DNA of 64,000 nucleotides from Persicaria tinctoria (GCA_037127255.1 JBANSL010000013.1:8620188-8684187), one strand, 5' to 3'; counted from the first letter of the stretch, positions 10,600-22,091 are shown. The notes: generated by a model from the letters alone, not told the origin. Program-made: numbers and translations.

Positions 10600-11960
10600 T
10601 ATAGTTGATGAAGGTGTACCTGGTCCAAGCTCTTTCAATTTTTGCAGGTATGAACTTTGACACACCACTAGGAAAGAGTTGTTGTTACAGATCTGCTGCC
10701 TGGATTGTTGATTCAGGAGCGTCTGATCACATAGTGTGTGGCAAGGAGATGTTTGATGAATTGCATCCTCTTGCAAAACCTATTGTGATAGGCTTCCATG
10801 ATGGCTTAACACAATCTGTGCAGCACACTGGACATATTCGGATGAACAACAACATTTCTCTTAAGAATGTGTTGTTCATGCCAAATTTAAAGTATAACTT
10901 GATGTATGTGTCTAAACTGTTAGATGATGGGAGTTTTCTGTTTGTGTTCTCTAAATGGAACTGTTGGTTGCAGGACATTTCAACTAATCAGATCATTAAA
11001 GCTGATACTCGAGTGGGTGGGATCTACAAGTTTGCTGGATTCAGATGTCTTCCTATCCAGTCTACTGGTATCAAGAGAGTCACTACTGATGAAGATGTGT
11101 CTCTCCATGGAAGGTTTGCAGCTTCCATGAATATAGATGTTCCAATAAATTTGTTACATGCTCGATTAGGACATGTTTCTGTTTCTAAAATGAAGCACCT
11201 AAACTGTGTTACTGGTGCTGGTTTGCATACATTTGATTGTGAAGTTTGTCATTTGTCCAAATTGCATAAGCTACCTTTTGTGAGAAGTTCTTCTGTTGCT
11301 TCTCAGCCCTTTCATTTGGTACATTTAGATGTTTGGGGACCATATGGTGTGGCCTCATTGTGTGGGGAAAAATACTTCCTCGCAGTGGTTGATGATCACT
11401 CAAGGTCCACTTAGACTTTTTTTATGAGAGACAAAGGGCAAGTGGGTAGCATTGATCATAAATTTCTGGCTTTTGTTCAAACTCAGTTTGGGACCATTGT
11501 GAAGTGTTTCAAGTCATACAATGGGTCTGAATTTGTCAACAAATACATGGCTGATTTGTTCAGTGCACATGGAATCATTCACCAACGTTATGTCCCTTAT
11601 GTTCCTCAACAAAATGAGAGGGTGGAAAGGAAGCACATGCATGTCATAGAAACTGCCAGAGCTATAAGGCTGAATGCAGGCCTTCCTATGAACTTTTGGG
11701 GGGAATGTGTCCTAGGAGCTACCTATCTTATCAACTTGATCCCATCTTTAGTACTTTAGTGGCAGTCACCTTATGAAGTTCTGTTTCAAAAGGCTCCACA
11801 TTACTCCATTTTAAGAGTAATTGGCTGCCTATGTTATGCTCATATTCCCAAGGTTCATAGGACTAAGTTAGATGCCAGTGGAAGGAAATGTGTGTTTTTG
11901 GGATATCCTTCAGGTTAAAGCTTATAAGCTTTAATGATTTGGAAACTCACAAGATATTTG
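10600..11960 (+). pseudogene. copia protease and integrase remnant
   Basis: The protease active-site motif WIVDSGASDHIV is at about 10704-10740. The pre-integrase HARLGHVSVSKM...CEVC zinc-binding region follows near 11155-11250. The integrase core then shows HLDVWGP, VVDDHSRST, YNGSEFV and VERKHMH. A stop follows DDHSRST near 11412 and another lies near 11759. It is part of the same polyprotein as the upstream gag and downstream reverse transcriptase. Confidence 0.88.
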
Positions 11961-12049
11961 TGAGTAGGGATGTTGTTTTCAAAGAAGATAGTTTTCCTTT
12001 CAAGACCCTTGATGAAGGTTTGAAGGAGCAACCTATCAGTGATAGATAG

Positions 12050-14039
12050 TTGCCTAGGGTTCTGTTTGGAGATGATGTATTGGGAGATACTGAGATGGCT
12101 GCCAGGGATGGTGGTGCTCCTGGCATAAGTGATGTCCTGGATAGGGGCAATGCTAATTCTAGAGCTCCCATCAGAAATTCAGGCATTAGAGGAAGGGATG
12201 ACACTGAGGAAGTAGCTCTAGACTCCTTTGCATCTCAGAATGACAGTGATCACACCATTAGAGAGCCTAGAGAGCCTGTTGACAGAGCTGTTAGTCCACC
12301 CATTCCTCAGCAGTTGCCTGACAGACCTGCTAGAAAGATCACTAGGCCAACAAGGTTACAAGATTTTGTGTACACACACTTGCCTACAAGGGATAGAGAT
12401 GCAGAGGATTGTGTAGAAGTCACTTCCTCTAGGTTTGATGTGTTCTCAGTTGTGAAGACTCAAGATCTGAACATTCATGCTCTTTTCAATGTGTTAAAGG
12501 TGGTTGAACCTACACCCTTTGCTCAAGCAAAGCAAGTCCATGAATGGAGAGTTGCAATGTCACAAGAGCTGGATGCTCTTGAACACAACACCACTTGGAC
12601 TGTCACTGGTTTGCCACCTGGGAAGAGAGCTATAGGTTGTAAATGGGTCATTAACATCAAATTTCGAGCTGATGGTCAGGTAGAACGCTACAAAGCTAGA
12701 TTAGTAGCTAAAGGGTTGAACCAGGTCAAGGATAAGGACTATAAGGAGACGTTTTCTCCAGTTGCTAAGTTTGCAACAATCAGAGTTTTGCTTTCCTTAG
12801 CTTCTATAAGGCAGTGGCATTTACATCAATTGGATGTAAATAATGCCTTTCTCCATGGATATTTGGATGAGGAAGTGTATATATCTCCACCTCCTGACAA
12901 AGCTTCTAGTGGCCAAGTATGCAAGCTCAATCGTTCCATATATGGTTTAAAACAGGCCAGTAGACAGTGGAATGTTGAGCTTACTAAACATCTTGTTTCT
13001 TTAGGATTCTCTCAGTCCAGATATGACTATTCCTTGTTCACTAGAGCAATGGGAGCATCCTTTACTATGGCCTTAGTTTATGTAGATGATATGCTGTTGA
13101 CAGGCAGTGATGATGGGTTCATCCACACAGTCAAGGTTTCCCTAGATATATAAGGCCTTCACCATCAAGGACTTGGGCATGGCAAGGTACTTCCTAGGAA
13201 TGGAGATTTCCAGGTCAGATTCTGGAATCATAAACCAAAGAAAGTATGTCATGGATTTGTTGTCAAATTCTTTAATGGTGAATTGCAAGCCAGCAAAGTT
13301 TCCTATGCAAAGAAATTTGCATCTCAGTGCACATGATGGGGACCTACTAGAGGATCCAGAGTCCAATAGACGTCTTGTGGGGAAATTGCTCTTTCTTACT
13401 ATGACACGACCAGACATTGCCTATACAGTTTAACAACTTACTCAATTCATGTCCTCCCCTAGAGCTCCTCATCTTAGAGCTGCTCTGTTCCTTCTGAGAT
13501 ATCTCAAGAGCACGGTTCACAGTTCCTTGTTTTACCCAAGTGCAAGCACTTTGAATATTCGAGCCTACTCAGATGCTGATTGGGGCTCCTGTAGAGACAC
13601 CAACAGGTCTCTTACGGGCTATTGGATATTCCTTGGGGATTGCCTAGTGTCTTGGAAGACGAAGAAGCAGAAGACGGTCTCCAAATCACCAACTGAAAGC
13701 GAGTACCGAAGCATGTCACAAACAGGGAGTGAGATTGTCTGGCTTACAGGAATTTTGCATGATTTGGGAGTGACAATTAACAAGCTGATTCCCCTTTGTT
13801 GTGACAACAAGTCAGCATTGCAATTAGCTGTGAATCCAGTGTTTCACGAACGTACGAAACACCTTAGAGTGGATTGCCATTTCATTCTAGATTTGGTCCT
13901 TGAAGGGTTAATATCGACCATGTTTGTTTCGACGAATTTGCAGATTGCTGATGTGTTTACCAAACCTTTGAGTGCTCAACAACATCTGTTCCTATGTTGC
14001 AAGTTGGGCCTTGACTTTCACCATACACGCCCACCTTGA
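12050..14039 (+). pseudogene. copia reverse transcriptase and RNase H remnant
   Basis: The reverse transcriptase carries copia motifs GCKWVINIKFRADG, KARLVAKG, LDVNNAFLHG, IYGLKQA and the catalytic YVDDM (about 13078-13092). RNase H follows with AYSDADWGSC, SPTESEYRSM and TKHLRVDCHFI. It ends at the tga at 14037-14039, just before the polypurine tract. A stop and frame shift near 13151 and a stop near 13433 separate the pieces. Confidence 0.9.
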
Positions 14040-14054
14040 GGGGGGGGGGGGGGA
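14036..14054 (+). other. Polypurine tract of copia element 1
   Basis: A run of about 14 G (14040-14053) directly precedes the 3' LTR, where plus-strand DNA priming occurs. The near-pure G run is unusual for a polypurine tract. Confidence 0.8.
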
Positions 14055-14100
14055 TATGGACTATATGTGTGATGTAGGTATGTGTAATGTAGGCTGTTAG
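14055..14100 (+). repeat. 3' LTR of copia element 1, left part
   Basis: The first 46 bp match 9083-9128 and end at ...ggctgttag, where CACTA-B begins. The last three bases (tag) are that element's target duplication. Confidence 0.92.
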
Positions 14101-14933
14101 CACTAAAAAAAAATTAAATTTGCTTCGGCAATTTTCCGTGGCAAATGGCCAATTTAGGGTGGCAAAAGTGTGCTAGCTTCGGCCATGCGACGGGAAATGG
14201 AGGCGTGGCGAGTTGGGGCGTCGCAAATTTTGGTAGCTTCGGCAAAGAGCCGTAGCTAAGCGTGGCGAAGCTACCCCTATGAAAGCCAACACGTTTGCCA
14301 CGGTAAAGTACCGTAGCTAAATTGTTTATGGAAAATTAAAAAAAAAAACTGCCTTTTAGCCCGGATTTTGTCAGACCCGGGCTAAAAAGTCCCATATATT
14401 TTTAAAAAAATCCACAGATTATCTGTGCATTATATTCTTCATAACCGGGCTAAAAAACTCCAATTTCATTCTTTTACAAACAAATATACAATTTAAATTA
14501 ATTATACAAATCTATATATATACTTACACATAATTATACAAATTTATTTATACATATAACAAAATATCCAAAACCAAATAATTTACATAAAACTATAAAC
14601 TACACAAATAATATACTATTATTCTTTTCTACCACTCGATATAACTCTATACAAGGTTGCCATTAAGGTGTTGGCCTTCCAGCATAACCAAATTATACCT
14701 ATATAATGTGATTAAGCTGGCATACCTACATGATGACCAAAACATCCATAGGATCATTGTCTTAACGCAGCGTTCGAGGAATGAACCCATAGTTGTGTAC
14801 TTCTGTGAGTACACAACTGATGAGTAAAGTATACGATCAACCTGCGAAAGTACCATATAGTAGCCAACATAAAACCTGCTGGCATATGGGAATAACAAGA
14901 AAAAAATGCCCCATACACAATTTCATTAATAAC

Positions 14934-15319
14934 CTGCAACTGAAACGGATTGGATCAAACGCCTATCGATTTGCAAATCCAACAAAATGGTCAACTCTCT
15001 TCCTTTTATGTAAAAACATGGCTTCACCTCTTTCATTATGTCTTCATCTGTCCCCTGAGATACATTCAATGATCAAGTTATAAGGGTGAATAAATTTTCA
15101 ATTAAAAGCAAAGTAAAAAGGTGACAGCTAATTTGAGGTGAGAAATTTACCAAACTTCTCATTACCTCAAAATCTAATGATCTCAACTCTTGAGGAAGCC
15201 CCTTCAGTATTCTTACGTCAGTTTTCAGGTAACTGATAAAATGCTCCTGCTGATAGATATCCCCGAATCGACTAAGAATTATTAAATATATGCAGTCAAT
15301 TTTCCACATAAAGCACTCC
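14934..15319 (-). pseudogene. Captured O-fucosyltransferase-family fragment
   Basis: Two exons on the minus strand. The first (about 15166-15319) encodes SRFGDIYQQEHFISYLK and VRILKGLPQELRSLDFE. The second (about 14934-15054) encodes TDEDIMKEVKPCFYIK, then HFVGFAN, a stop and AFDPI. These match the central part of plant GDP-fucose protein O-fucosyltransferase family proteins (pattern FGDIYD.EHFI..L..DVRIV). AG acceptor and GT donor boundaries are preserved, so genomic DNA rather than mRNA was captured. A stop replaces the expected Leu of NRLAFDPI, and a piece between FYIK and HFVGF is deleted. Confidence 0.75.
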
Positions 15320-16227
15320 TGATAATATGAAAAAGTTATTAACATTAGCTAATAGTTCACAGAGACATAATATGGATTTATATAACATACAAGGGAAGAC
15401 AAAGAATACGAAGGATAAACTCTAATCGATGGATCGAGACATTGAAGATGCATACTGAATTTTTATTTTGAGTTGAGATGTATACTGTATTTCAATCAAC
15501 AAAGGTGGATACCGATCATTTATCTAACCAATGACAAGAAGTAATCACATTTCAATATTTACCCATCATTTAATACTAGTTGTTTCTGATCAAAAGGAGT
15601 ATTTGAGCATAGATGCAGTAAAAAGCACTACATGCCTTATGCATGTTTCATGAAAACTTTTGAGGCATTTAGCTATTATGATACATCATTCTATTTTAGT
15701 TAAACAAAGAGGGAAATATGGATGAAGAAAAAGATCACTAGCTTAATAGACTAAATAGATAAGTGTCAAAGAAGGAAACAAGTGTGTAAAGTTTGACAAC
15801 AAGTCCATCATCTTTTCTAGCCAAAAACTCATTAAAAAGTTTACTGAGCTATGTATGCGTTTGCATTAGCTGTAGCCTGTAGCTGAACTGGTAACATAAA
15901 ATTTAAAAGAAAAAATATTGGAAAATATTTTAGTTTTATGTTTCGCTGGCAGATTTAGATATGAATGGATTACACCTAATGAAAAATTGGTATGAACAGA
16001 TGAAATTAGGCAGGCAGGGCCTAACCAGATTGCAAGAACAAATAAATAGCTAACAGTGATAAAAAGAATTATCATCATAAGAAGATAAACCATCAAACTA
16101 TAGAAAAGACTATAGCAAATCATACACTGGTTTCATCCAAGTCGGAAAAATAATACTATAAACAATAGTATCAAGGACATTAATATGGCACAGAAATAAA
16201 AGCTTGGATGGTTAATGTTCACTGACC

Positions 16228-16326
16228 TTAACCATGGTATCACGCAGAAAATCATATTCAAATTGTTTTTGCTGGAGTTGAATAGTTGGAGGGAAATCAA
16301 TGAACAAGACACCCTTTCTGGCATCC
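16228..16326 (-). pseudogene. Captured UBP12/UBP13-type ubiquitin-specific protease exon
   Basis: One exon with a CAG acceptor before and a GTCAGT donor after encodes DARKGVLFIDFPP, then QLQQKQFEYDFLRDTMVK. This matches the catalytic-domain segment of plant UBP12-type deubiquitinases (RKGVLFIDFPP, then QLQLKRFEYDF and RDTMVKI). The invariant-looking K-R of that segment reads K-Q here. There is no open frame beyond the single exon, so it is a fragment carried by CACTA-B. Confidence 0.8.
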
Positions 16327-16723
16327 TGAGATTATCACAGTTCACATTACAAATCATCACAAACATCCAGCAAAACTTGAAATAGGTTCCTTACAAGCAG
16401 TAATCAAGATCGAATTTTTTTTTATATAAAGTTAATCTGCAAACTGGGCTGATAAGTTCTTGTTTTAAAAGGGGGTAAATATTTATGCAATGAAGGTAGA
16501 GTTTGCATGTAATCATAAGCAAAGCATAAAAAATGTCATTGTAAGCCTATGGGGGTAGAGTTGGCATGAAAAGTCTCAATAACTGCCCACACAGTTTCAA
16601 GTAGCAAATGCGACAAGAAAACCAAAAGTATCATTCGAAAATAAAAATGCATTCTCAAGCAGAAAAGTACATTAGATCAAGTAAAAGAATTTATATATTT
16701 GTGTCGGCTGCGATTGATAGTAC

Positions 16724-16805
16724 CTGAGCCAAAGGCTGGTACCCAGCAAAGAAGCTTCTCCTCCTCAGTTCTTCTATAGAATCCTTGTTATTTGTGAAAC
16801 CATGA
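16724..16805 (-). pseudogene. Captured exon-like fragment, source unknown
   Basis: The minus-strand reading HGFTNNKDSIEELRRRSFFA, continuing GYQPLAQ, runs into a GT donor. It has the composition of a conserved protein exon and lies in the same orientation as the other captured pieces. I do not recognise the family. Confidence 0.4.
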
Positions 16806-17403
16806 ACATTTAGAAACTTCTTGCATAGTTTCGTTGGACTTGAGAAAGCTTTACATCTACCAAAAACATCTAGAAACTTCTTATTCATACAAGTTAATTA
16901 CAATCTGGTCACATTTATAAGTTACTCTTAGAAGATATGATAAGTGATAAATTTATCACTTATTATATCTTATCTTATATAAGAGTAAGATGGTCCTTTC
17001 TTAAGTGCTATTGGAGATGAATGATTTGGATAATATAAGTTTCAAGTCATGAAAATAAGGCTCAAGCTGCTGATTTTTTTAGCCACAAAGGCTTTTAAGG
17101 CTTAACTCACCCTTAATCTAAGTTACTTGTCTTTGTTTCATATATCATAGATTATTAGAAGCACACAGTTGCAATTTCATTCTTTCGTTTCGTAAAGTAT
17201 GGTAGCTCATTTAAATGAGTGAAAGAAAGAAATCAATTACTATATGGTATTTCTTCATGAAATATATGCAAATATATAACTAAAAGTCGGATTATAATGC
17301 AAAGATTGGCTTTTTGGTCAGCGACACCATGATCTACTAAGTTACATTCAAATTTCGAAGTATAATGCCAATATAAAAGAAAGAAGAGGATATTCACATT
17401 CAC

Positions 17404-17660
17404 CTGTTTCAAATCAGTTTTAGCTTGGATCAACTCTTGACATTTCTTAAACTCTCAGAAACTCTCATCTTTTCAGCCCACCTATATTTGAAAGAAAAAG
17501 GGTGATTACCAATTTTGATGGTTTGTTTTCCCAACAATATAAAAAAACCACCTTCATAAGTCTTCGTAAATCATCATGATATCTCCCATTCCATTCAGCC
17601 CACCTATATTTGAAAGACAGTGCAACAGTGAGTTGTAAAGCTCTTTCGAAATCTGAGGGA
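17404..17660 (-). pseudogene. Captured isoamylase-like (starch debranching) fragment
   Basis: The minus-strand exon at about 17553-17606 encodes RWAEWNGRYHDDLRRLMK, resembling the RWAEWNGKYRDD(I/V)RRF segment of plant isoamylases. A second exon-like piece downstream (17404-17460) encodes QELIQAKTDLKQ with a GT donor and is unassigned. The 22-bp string around cagcccacctatatttgaaag occurs twice (17474-17495 and 17596-17617), a local duplication that includes the exon boundary. Assignment rests on one motif only. Confidence 0.45.
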
Positions 17661-18802
17661 GCCTCTGTAGTAAATAGAAAAAAGATTGTGACTAAAAATT
17701 ATGCTAATATCTGTAATGTAATTTCTTTGAGGAAATGTAGAATACTCTTGAAAAATCACATCAGCTGCTTTTGAAAGCAAAGCATCAATGAAAGAGGTGC
17801 AATAGCGGAATTATCAAACACTAGAACACAAAACCGCAGTACAATAACGATAGAAAGGTATAAGTTGCCCAAACAAGAGATGGAACAACATCTCCATTCT
17901 TCCAGGTTTCTTATGAAAACTCCACACTCCACATAAAACCAAATTGAAATATTGATACAAATCCATAGAGTCTCAAACAAGAGATGCAAGCACCAATGCA
18001 ATCACAAACATAATTATCTATTCCACTTAAAATGTATAAAGGAATAAAAATCAGCAAAAGAATCCATAAAAGAGGCGCTTGAAACTGAAACCCTAAATTG
18101 AGACCGAAGATCAATTAAAAAAACTCAAACTAATCAGGAAGAGGGACATGGAAAACAAAAATCATAGCTACAACATAATTAAGAAGATTGAAGCGAAAAC
18201 CCTAGATCAGGGAATTTTACCCTAGATTTGGATTTGGAATCGTTCCGATTTGGAATCGTTCTGAGTTAGGGAGAATCATGTGCAATAAGAATATAGAAGA
18301 TCAGAGAAGTGCCTGACGATTTCAAAGGCGATGGGGCGGTGGTCGAAGGAGGATGAAGGAGGAGAGGAGAGCAAATACCTTTCAGGAAAAAGGGTTTGAA
18401 GGAGAAGAAGATACCTTGCGGGAAATCCGGAGTTGCAGACAACGCAAAGAGAGGACGACAGGGCACCGGAGTAACCGAGAGAGAGAACGAAGTCGTCGGA
18501 GAGAAGCGAGCGAGATTTGAAATGGATGAGCAGAGAGAAGCGAGCGAGATTCAGAGAGAGACGAAGCGAGCGAGATTTAGATCTGAAAATGAAAATGAGG
18601 ACCAGAAGGTTGGCTGCCGATTACATGCTAGGGTTTAGAAAAATTAGCTTCGGCAACCCCATTTGCGTGGCAAATCTCAGCAGTGGCAGACGAGCCGTGG
18701 GTTCCCGTAGCTAATGCCGTGGCAAAAGAGTGTCAATTGCCACGGTAAGCTTCTGCTAAAGCTAGGCAGCGTGGCAATTTTTTTTTTTTTTTTTTTGTAG
18801 TG

Positions 18803-19021
18803 TAGAAATCGGTTATAGATTGGTTAGCTAGTGAGGTTAGATTGAGGTTAGTTTAGACCATGGTTAAGAGGTGTATAAATAGACAAATGTAAAGCTTGAT
18901 CTAGTTACAGAAAATACACAGAAAATTTTCCGAAACTCTCTCTTCCATTCATGGCGCCAAATACCTAGATCTAGGAAGATCTCGGTTGAGAACTTCAGCA
19001 ACACCTTGCTGTAAGTTCATA
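18803..19021 (+). repeat. 3' LTR of copia element 1, right part
   Basis: Starts with the duplicated tag, then 216 bp matching 9129-9344 and ending aagttcata, followed by the gtctg target duplication. Differences from the 5' LTR by eye: attg for attt, aatacac for aataaac, gctgt for gcttt. Confidence 0.92.
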
Positions 19022-19026
19022 GTCTG

Positions 19027-19360
19027 TCCATTTGGCTTAGGTTTGGGTATGGCTACATCACGACTCCTTAACTGCTGTTTGTTTGAGCTATCGATCGTCT
19101 TTTAATTTGGTATGGTAATATAAAAAAAATGGCTTTAATATATGTTCGTTTCATACTCGTAATAGTTATATATGCACACTAACGGCCTATATTAATGCTT
19201 GAATCCGGCCTATAAATGGGTCCCAGATGTCCTTAATCTGAGAAGGCTCATATATATAGTCTTGGTACTGCGGGCGCTATGCTTAATCTTATTCCTCCTC
19301 CAACTCCTGCAAAATTTTCACTATTTTCACTTCTTAATTGTTGCAGTTATGGTTCCATCG
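19027..19360. other. Intergenic sequence, no gene seen
   Basis: Continues the sequence interrupted by copia element 1. No exon-like or element-like structure was recognised. Confidence 0.55.
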
Positions 19361-19361
19361 A

Positions 19362-19463
19362 GGCTAAAATCCATATTTTAGCCCGGTTAGCCCGGACGCT
19401 TTCGAGTATCCAAAGGCAATCTCCTAATATATCAGCGTCCGGGCTAAAATATGGATTTTAGCC
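19362..19463. repeat. Inverted-repeat hairpin (ggctaaaat arms)
   Basis: The left arm 19362-19399 (ggctaaaatccatatttta...cccggacgc) is complementary to the right arm 19435-19463. The loop is about 35 bp. The same gggctaaaa core recurs near 14380, 14455 and 60440 inside CACTA-type elements, suggesting a foldback element related to them. Confidence 0.75.
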
Positions 19464-20719
19464 TACACGTTTTTATACATATGTCCGAATCTGACAACAT
19501 TATGCTACGGGTTTCACGTTGATTGAGCTAAAATATAGGTCAGACTATAGCCTGGATATTTTTAAAAAAAATTCGGGGTATATTATATATACTCAAGCCA
19601 ATTTCCTAAGAAAGTGAGCTGAAAATAACGTTCGGGGTATATTCTACTAATATCCAGGATATATAGTTATATACTACATCTAATGATCAGGTTGTAATTT
19701 TCTTTAGGTTGTAATTTTCTTCTATCCTGGGTATAAAATATCTTGAGGTTTGAATAAAAATCCGGGGTATATAATACTCTCATTTCATCATATATAATTT
19801 TTATTGCAATAATATATACAACCTAAAAAATACTCCCTCCGATAATTAAAATTTGTCATTTTAGAAATCTACACATTTATTAAGAAAATAAAAAAAAATA
19901 TACTTATACCTCTAATATTATTCTACTTTTTTATTTTCTCAAAAACTAAAACTAACAACTATCTAATTATTACAATCCAATTATTACAAGTGCAATTTTG
20001 TAAAGTAGATAACAAAATATCTAAAATAACAAGATCGATATTGCCCATCACCATTTAACTATTGCAATTCGAATTCTGTGGATAATATAGATGGGATCTT
20101 CTTAACAAAATTTTCTTAATAAAACAACAAATTTTAATAAATGTGGAGTGGACCATGTGTCCATGTGGGTGCAAATTAATTTGGAACTGAGTACACGGCA
20201 AGAGACACCTCAAAGCGTGTCGTTTTAGGAGACAAGGGTCAAGGGGTGGGCTACACCGTCATAGTCCGTCGACCCTCTCCAATCTCCAGCCATCCCTTCT
20301 TTTACACTCCAAAAATTACAAAAAATATATAACGTCTTAGAACAGAAAAAAAAATAATGTCATCAATACTACATGTCACCGATAACCGACAAAAGAGAGA
20401 ATAAAATAAAATAAACATTACTCCGTAGTAGATATTTTGCATCGATTTCCCGCCTCATTTTCGGTCGCCGCCCTTGTTGGGTGTGGAAATTGAAAGTTGT
20501 AAATAGTAAAGAACGTAACTAAAGACCATGCGTAAAAAGTTAAGAAACAAACTATCCCATAATCTAAAAGCAAGATGAAGGAACAACCCTATAAACCAAG
20601 AATGAGTATGGCAGAGTGAGGTTAGAAGACTCGTTGAGAGGATGTGGATAGTGAGTCCATATAATTGACATGATATCTCACCGATAGGGAGACAGAAAGC
20701 GAACCCAGCGGCATTATTC

Positions 20720-21345
20720 CGTCGCCAAAAATAAGATTGCAGATGCTAAAAAGTTTTTGCAACGGTTATGCCATGGCAAATTGTCCGTCACTAGCCCTAG
20801 GATAGCAAATAATCATTTGCGATGGTTGAGACGATCGCAAAATAAAGCCCAATTTTTATTTTTTTTTTGTTATTTTGCTTGTTTTTTGCGACGGTAATTT
20901 TACCGTTGCTAAAGTTAATTTTCCAGCTCTCTTTACTGTGACACCATTACTCCTATGGCCATTGAGCTAAATGTATTATTTCACTTGCTAGATATATTTA
21001 CCAACAATCAAAGACCTGACTCAATATCAATTCCAATGACAAACTAATCCGACATTGGAAGGTGGGCGGCGGCGAAGGGGGATATAAGGGTTAGGTTTTG
21101 GGATTTTTTTTTTTTAAATTAAGAAGAAACCAAAAATAAGGGTTAGGTTTTGGGATTTTTTGTAAAAGAAGAAATCAACTATTGGCTACAAGAATGTTTT
21201 GCCATCGCAAAATAATCTGACATTTATGTCCAGCCGTTGCATGACAGTCACAAATACCTGTTTTTTTTTTTTTTTTTTTTGCGATGGCAAACACATGCCA
21301 TTGCTCAGAGCGGTAGTAAAAGTAATTTTTTTTTGTAGCGTAAAT
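20720..21345. mobile_element. Decayed CACTA-like end with gcgatggcaaa repeats (copy 1)
   Basis: Multiple gccatcgcaaa, gcgatggcaaa and ccgttgcta motifs in both orientations lead to ttttttttgtagcg (gtagtg in copy 2). This is the structure of a CACTA subterminal zone and terminus. No left terminus was found, so it is a truncated or decayed element. Confidence 0.5.
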
Positions 21346-21643
21346 GACCACTCTTGAAGAAGTGTAGATCACACGACATTACTTCAAATGAAAGAAGGAT
21401 CTTTGGAAACACCAGACACTTTTGGAAACACCAGACACTGCCGCGATCAACCCAATTTACAAGGTAGTAAGACTACTCTTCAACCGCAACTATAACCACG
21501 AACTAAAGAATCAAAACCCCACAAGAACCAGAAATCAATCAGCCTAGAGACCGAACCGAGAACATATATATATATAGGGTGACAATGTTTTTCAAATTGC
21601 AATATCAATTCAAGATTAATATAGTGCATTGACTTATTTTTGG

Positions 21644-22085
21644 CGATGGAATTAATTATGCCATTGGGTCTGCTTTCTGTCTCCCTAACGGTAATGACAA
21701 AATTTGGATTCTGTAAAAGGTTTTGCAATTGGATCACAGAGTGCATCGAAACAGTGTCTTTCTCAGTTCTAGTAAACGATGAACCAACCGAAACTTTCCG
21801 TCCTCAAAGGGGATTTAGACAAGGTGATCCCATTTCGCCCTATCTATTCATCATAGGTGCAAAGATTCTGGCCCGGAAACTCCAACTACAAAGTGATCAT
21901 TCATTGAAAACCATTGGCTTCAAGGTTTCCAGGAATGGTCCTTTCATCCCTTTTCTCTCCTCTGCAGATGATATTATGATCTTTGCAAAAGCCACTACAG
22001 AAGCATGTCGAACCGTTAGAACTATTCTTGATGAGTATTGTGAAATTTCGGGACAAAAGGTCAACTTTCAAAAGTCAGCGTTCCA
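21644..22085 (+). pseudogene. L1-type LINE reverse transcriptase fragment (copy 1)
   Basis: Encodes KRFCNWITECIETVSFSVLV, then GFRQGDPISPYLFI and the catalytic-region equivalent SADDIMIF, where copy 2 has FADD. It is 5' truncated after a target-duplication-like stretch (21624-21643) and cut at the right by the junction with a Ty3 fragment. It is a dead duplicate of the longer LINE at 33671. Confidence 0.88.
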
Positions 22086-22091
22086 TATCTA

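Larger units (their letters stand above)
14101..18802. mobile_element. CACTA-type DNA transposon B carrying host-gene fragments (Pack-CACTA)
   Basis: Begins cactaaaaaaaaatt and ends in the complement of cactacaaaaaaaa. It is flanked by tag (14098-14100 and 18803-18805) inside the copia 3' LTR; removing it restores a 262-bp LTR exactly. Both subterminal zones (14115-14340, 18640-18780) hold many copies of cgtggcaaa, gccgtagctaa and ttcggca in both orientations. A cccgggctaaaa motif occurs near 14380. No transposase motifs were found. The interior carries minus-strand exons with intact splice boundaries from several unrelated plant genes, listed separately. Confidence 0.9.
9083..19021 (+). mobile_element. 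Ty1/copia LTR retrotransposon 1 (nearly full length, degenerate)
   Basis: LTRs of 262 bp (5': 9083-9344; 3': 14055-14100 plus 18806-19021) flank PBS, gag, protease, integrase, reverse transcriptase, RNase H and a polypurine tract, in copia order. A 5-bp target duplication gtctg lies at 9078-9082 and 19022-19026. The two LTRs differ at about three positions by eye, implying a fairly recent insertion. The 3' LTR is interrupted by CACTA-B. Several in-frame stops break gag and pol, so this copy is non-autonomous. It inserted into the 3' flank of receptor-kinase pseudogene B. Confidence 0.93.
19583..22085 (+). repeat. Segmental direct repeat, copy 1 (about 2.5 kb)
   Basis: Nearly identical to 31573-34108, offset about 12.0 kb. 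Shared landmarks include actcaagccaatttcc, tactccctccgataatt, ggtgggctacaccgtcatag and a 5'-truncated LINE. Copy 1 has an extra duplicated stretch of about 50 bp near 21110-21160, whereas copy 2 has a much longer AT run. Both copies share the same LINE 5' truncation point, so the duplication followed LINE insertion. Copy 1 ends abruptly at about 22085 against a Ty3 gag fragment. Confidence 0.93.

Noticed and set aside
19835..20150. Complete Stowaway MITE beginning tactccctccg
   Set aside because: Only the left end is recognisable; the expected complementary right end was not found, so no element boundary is claimed.
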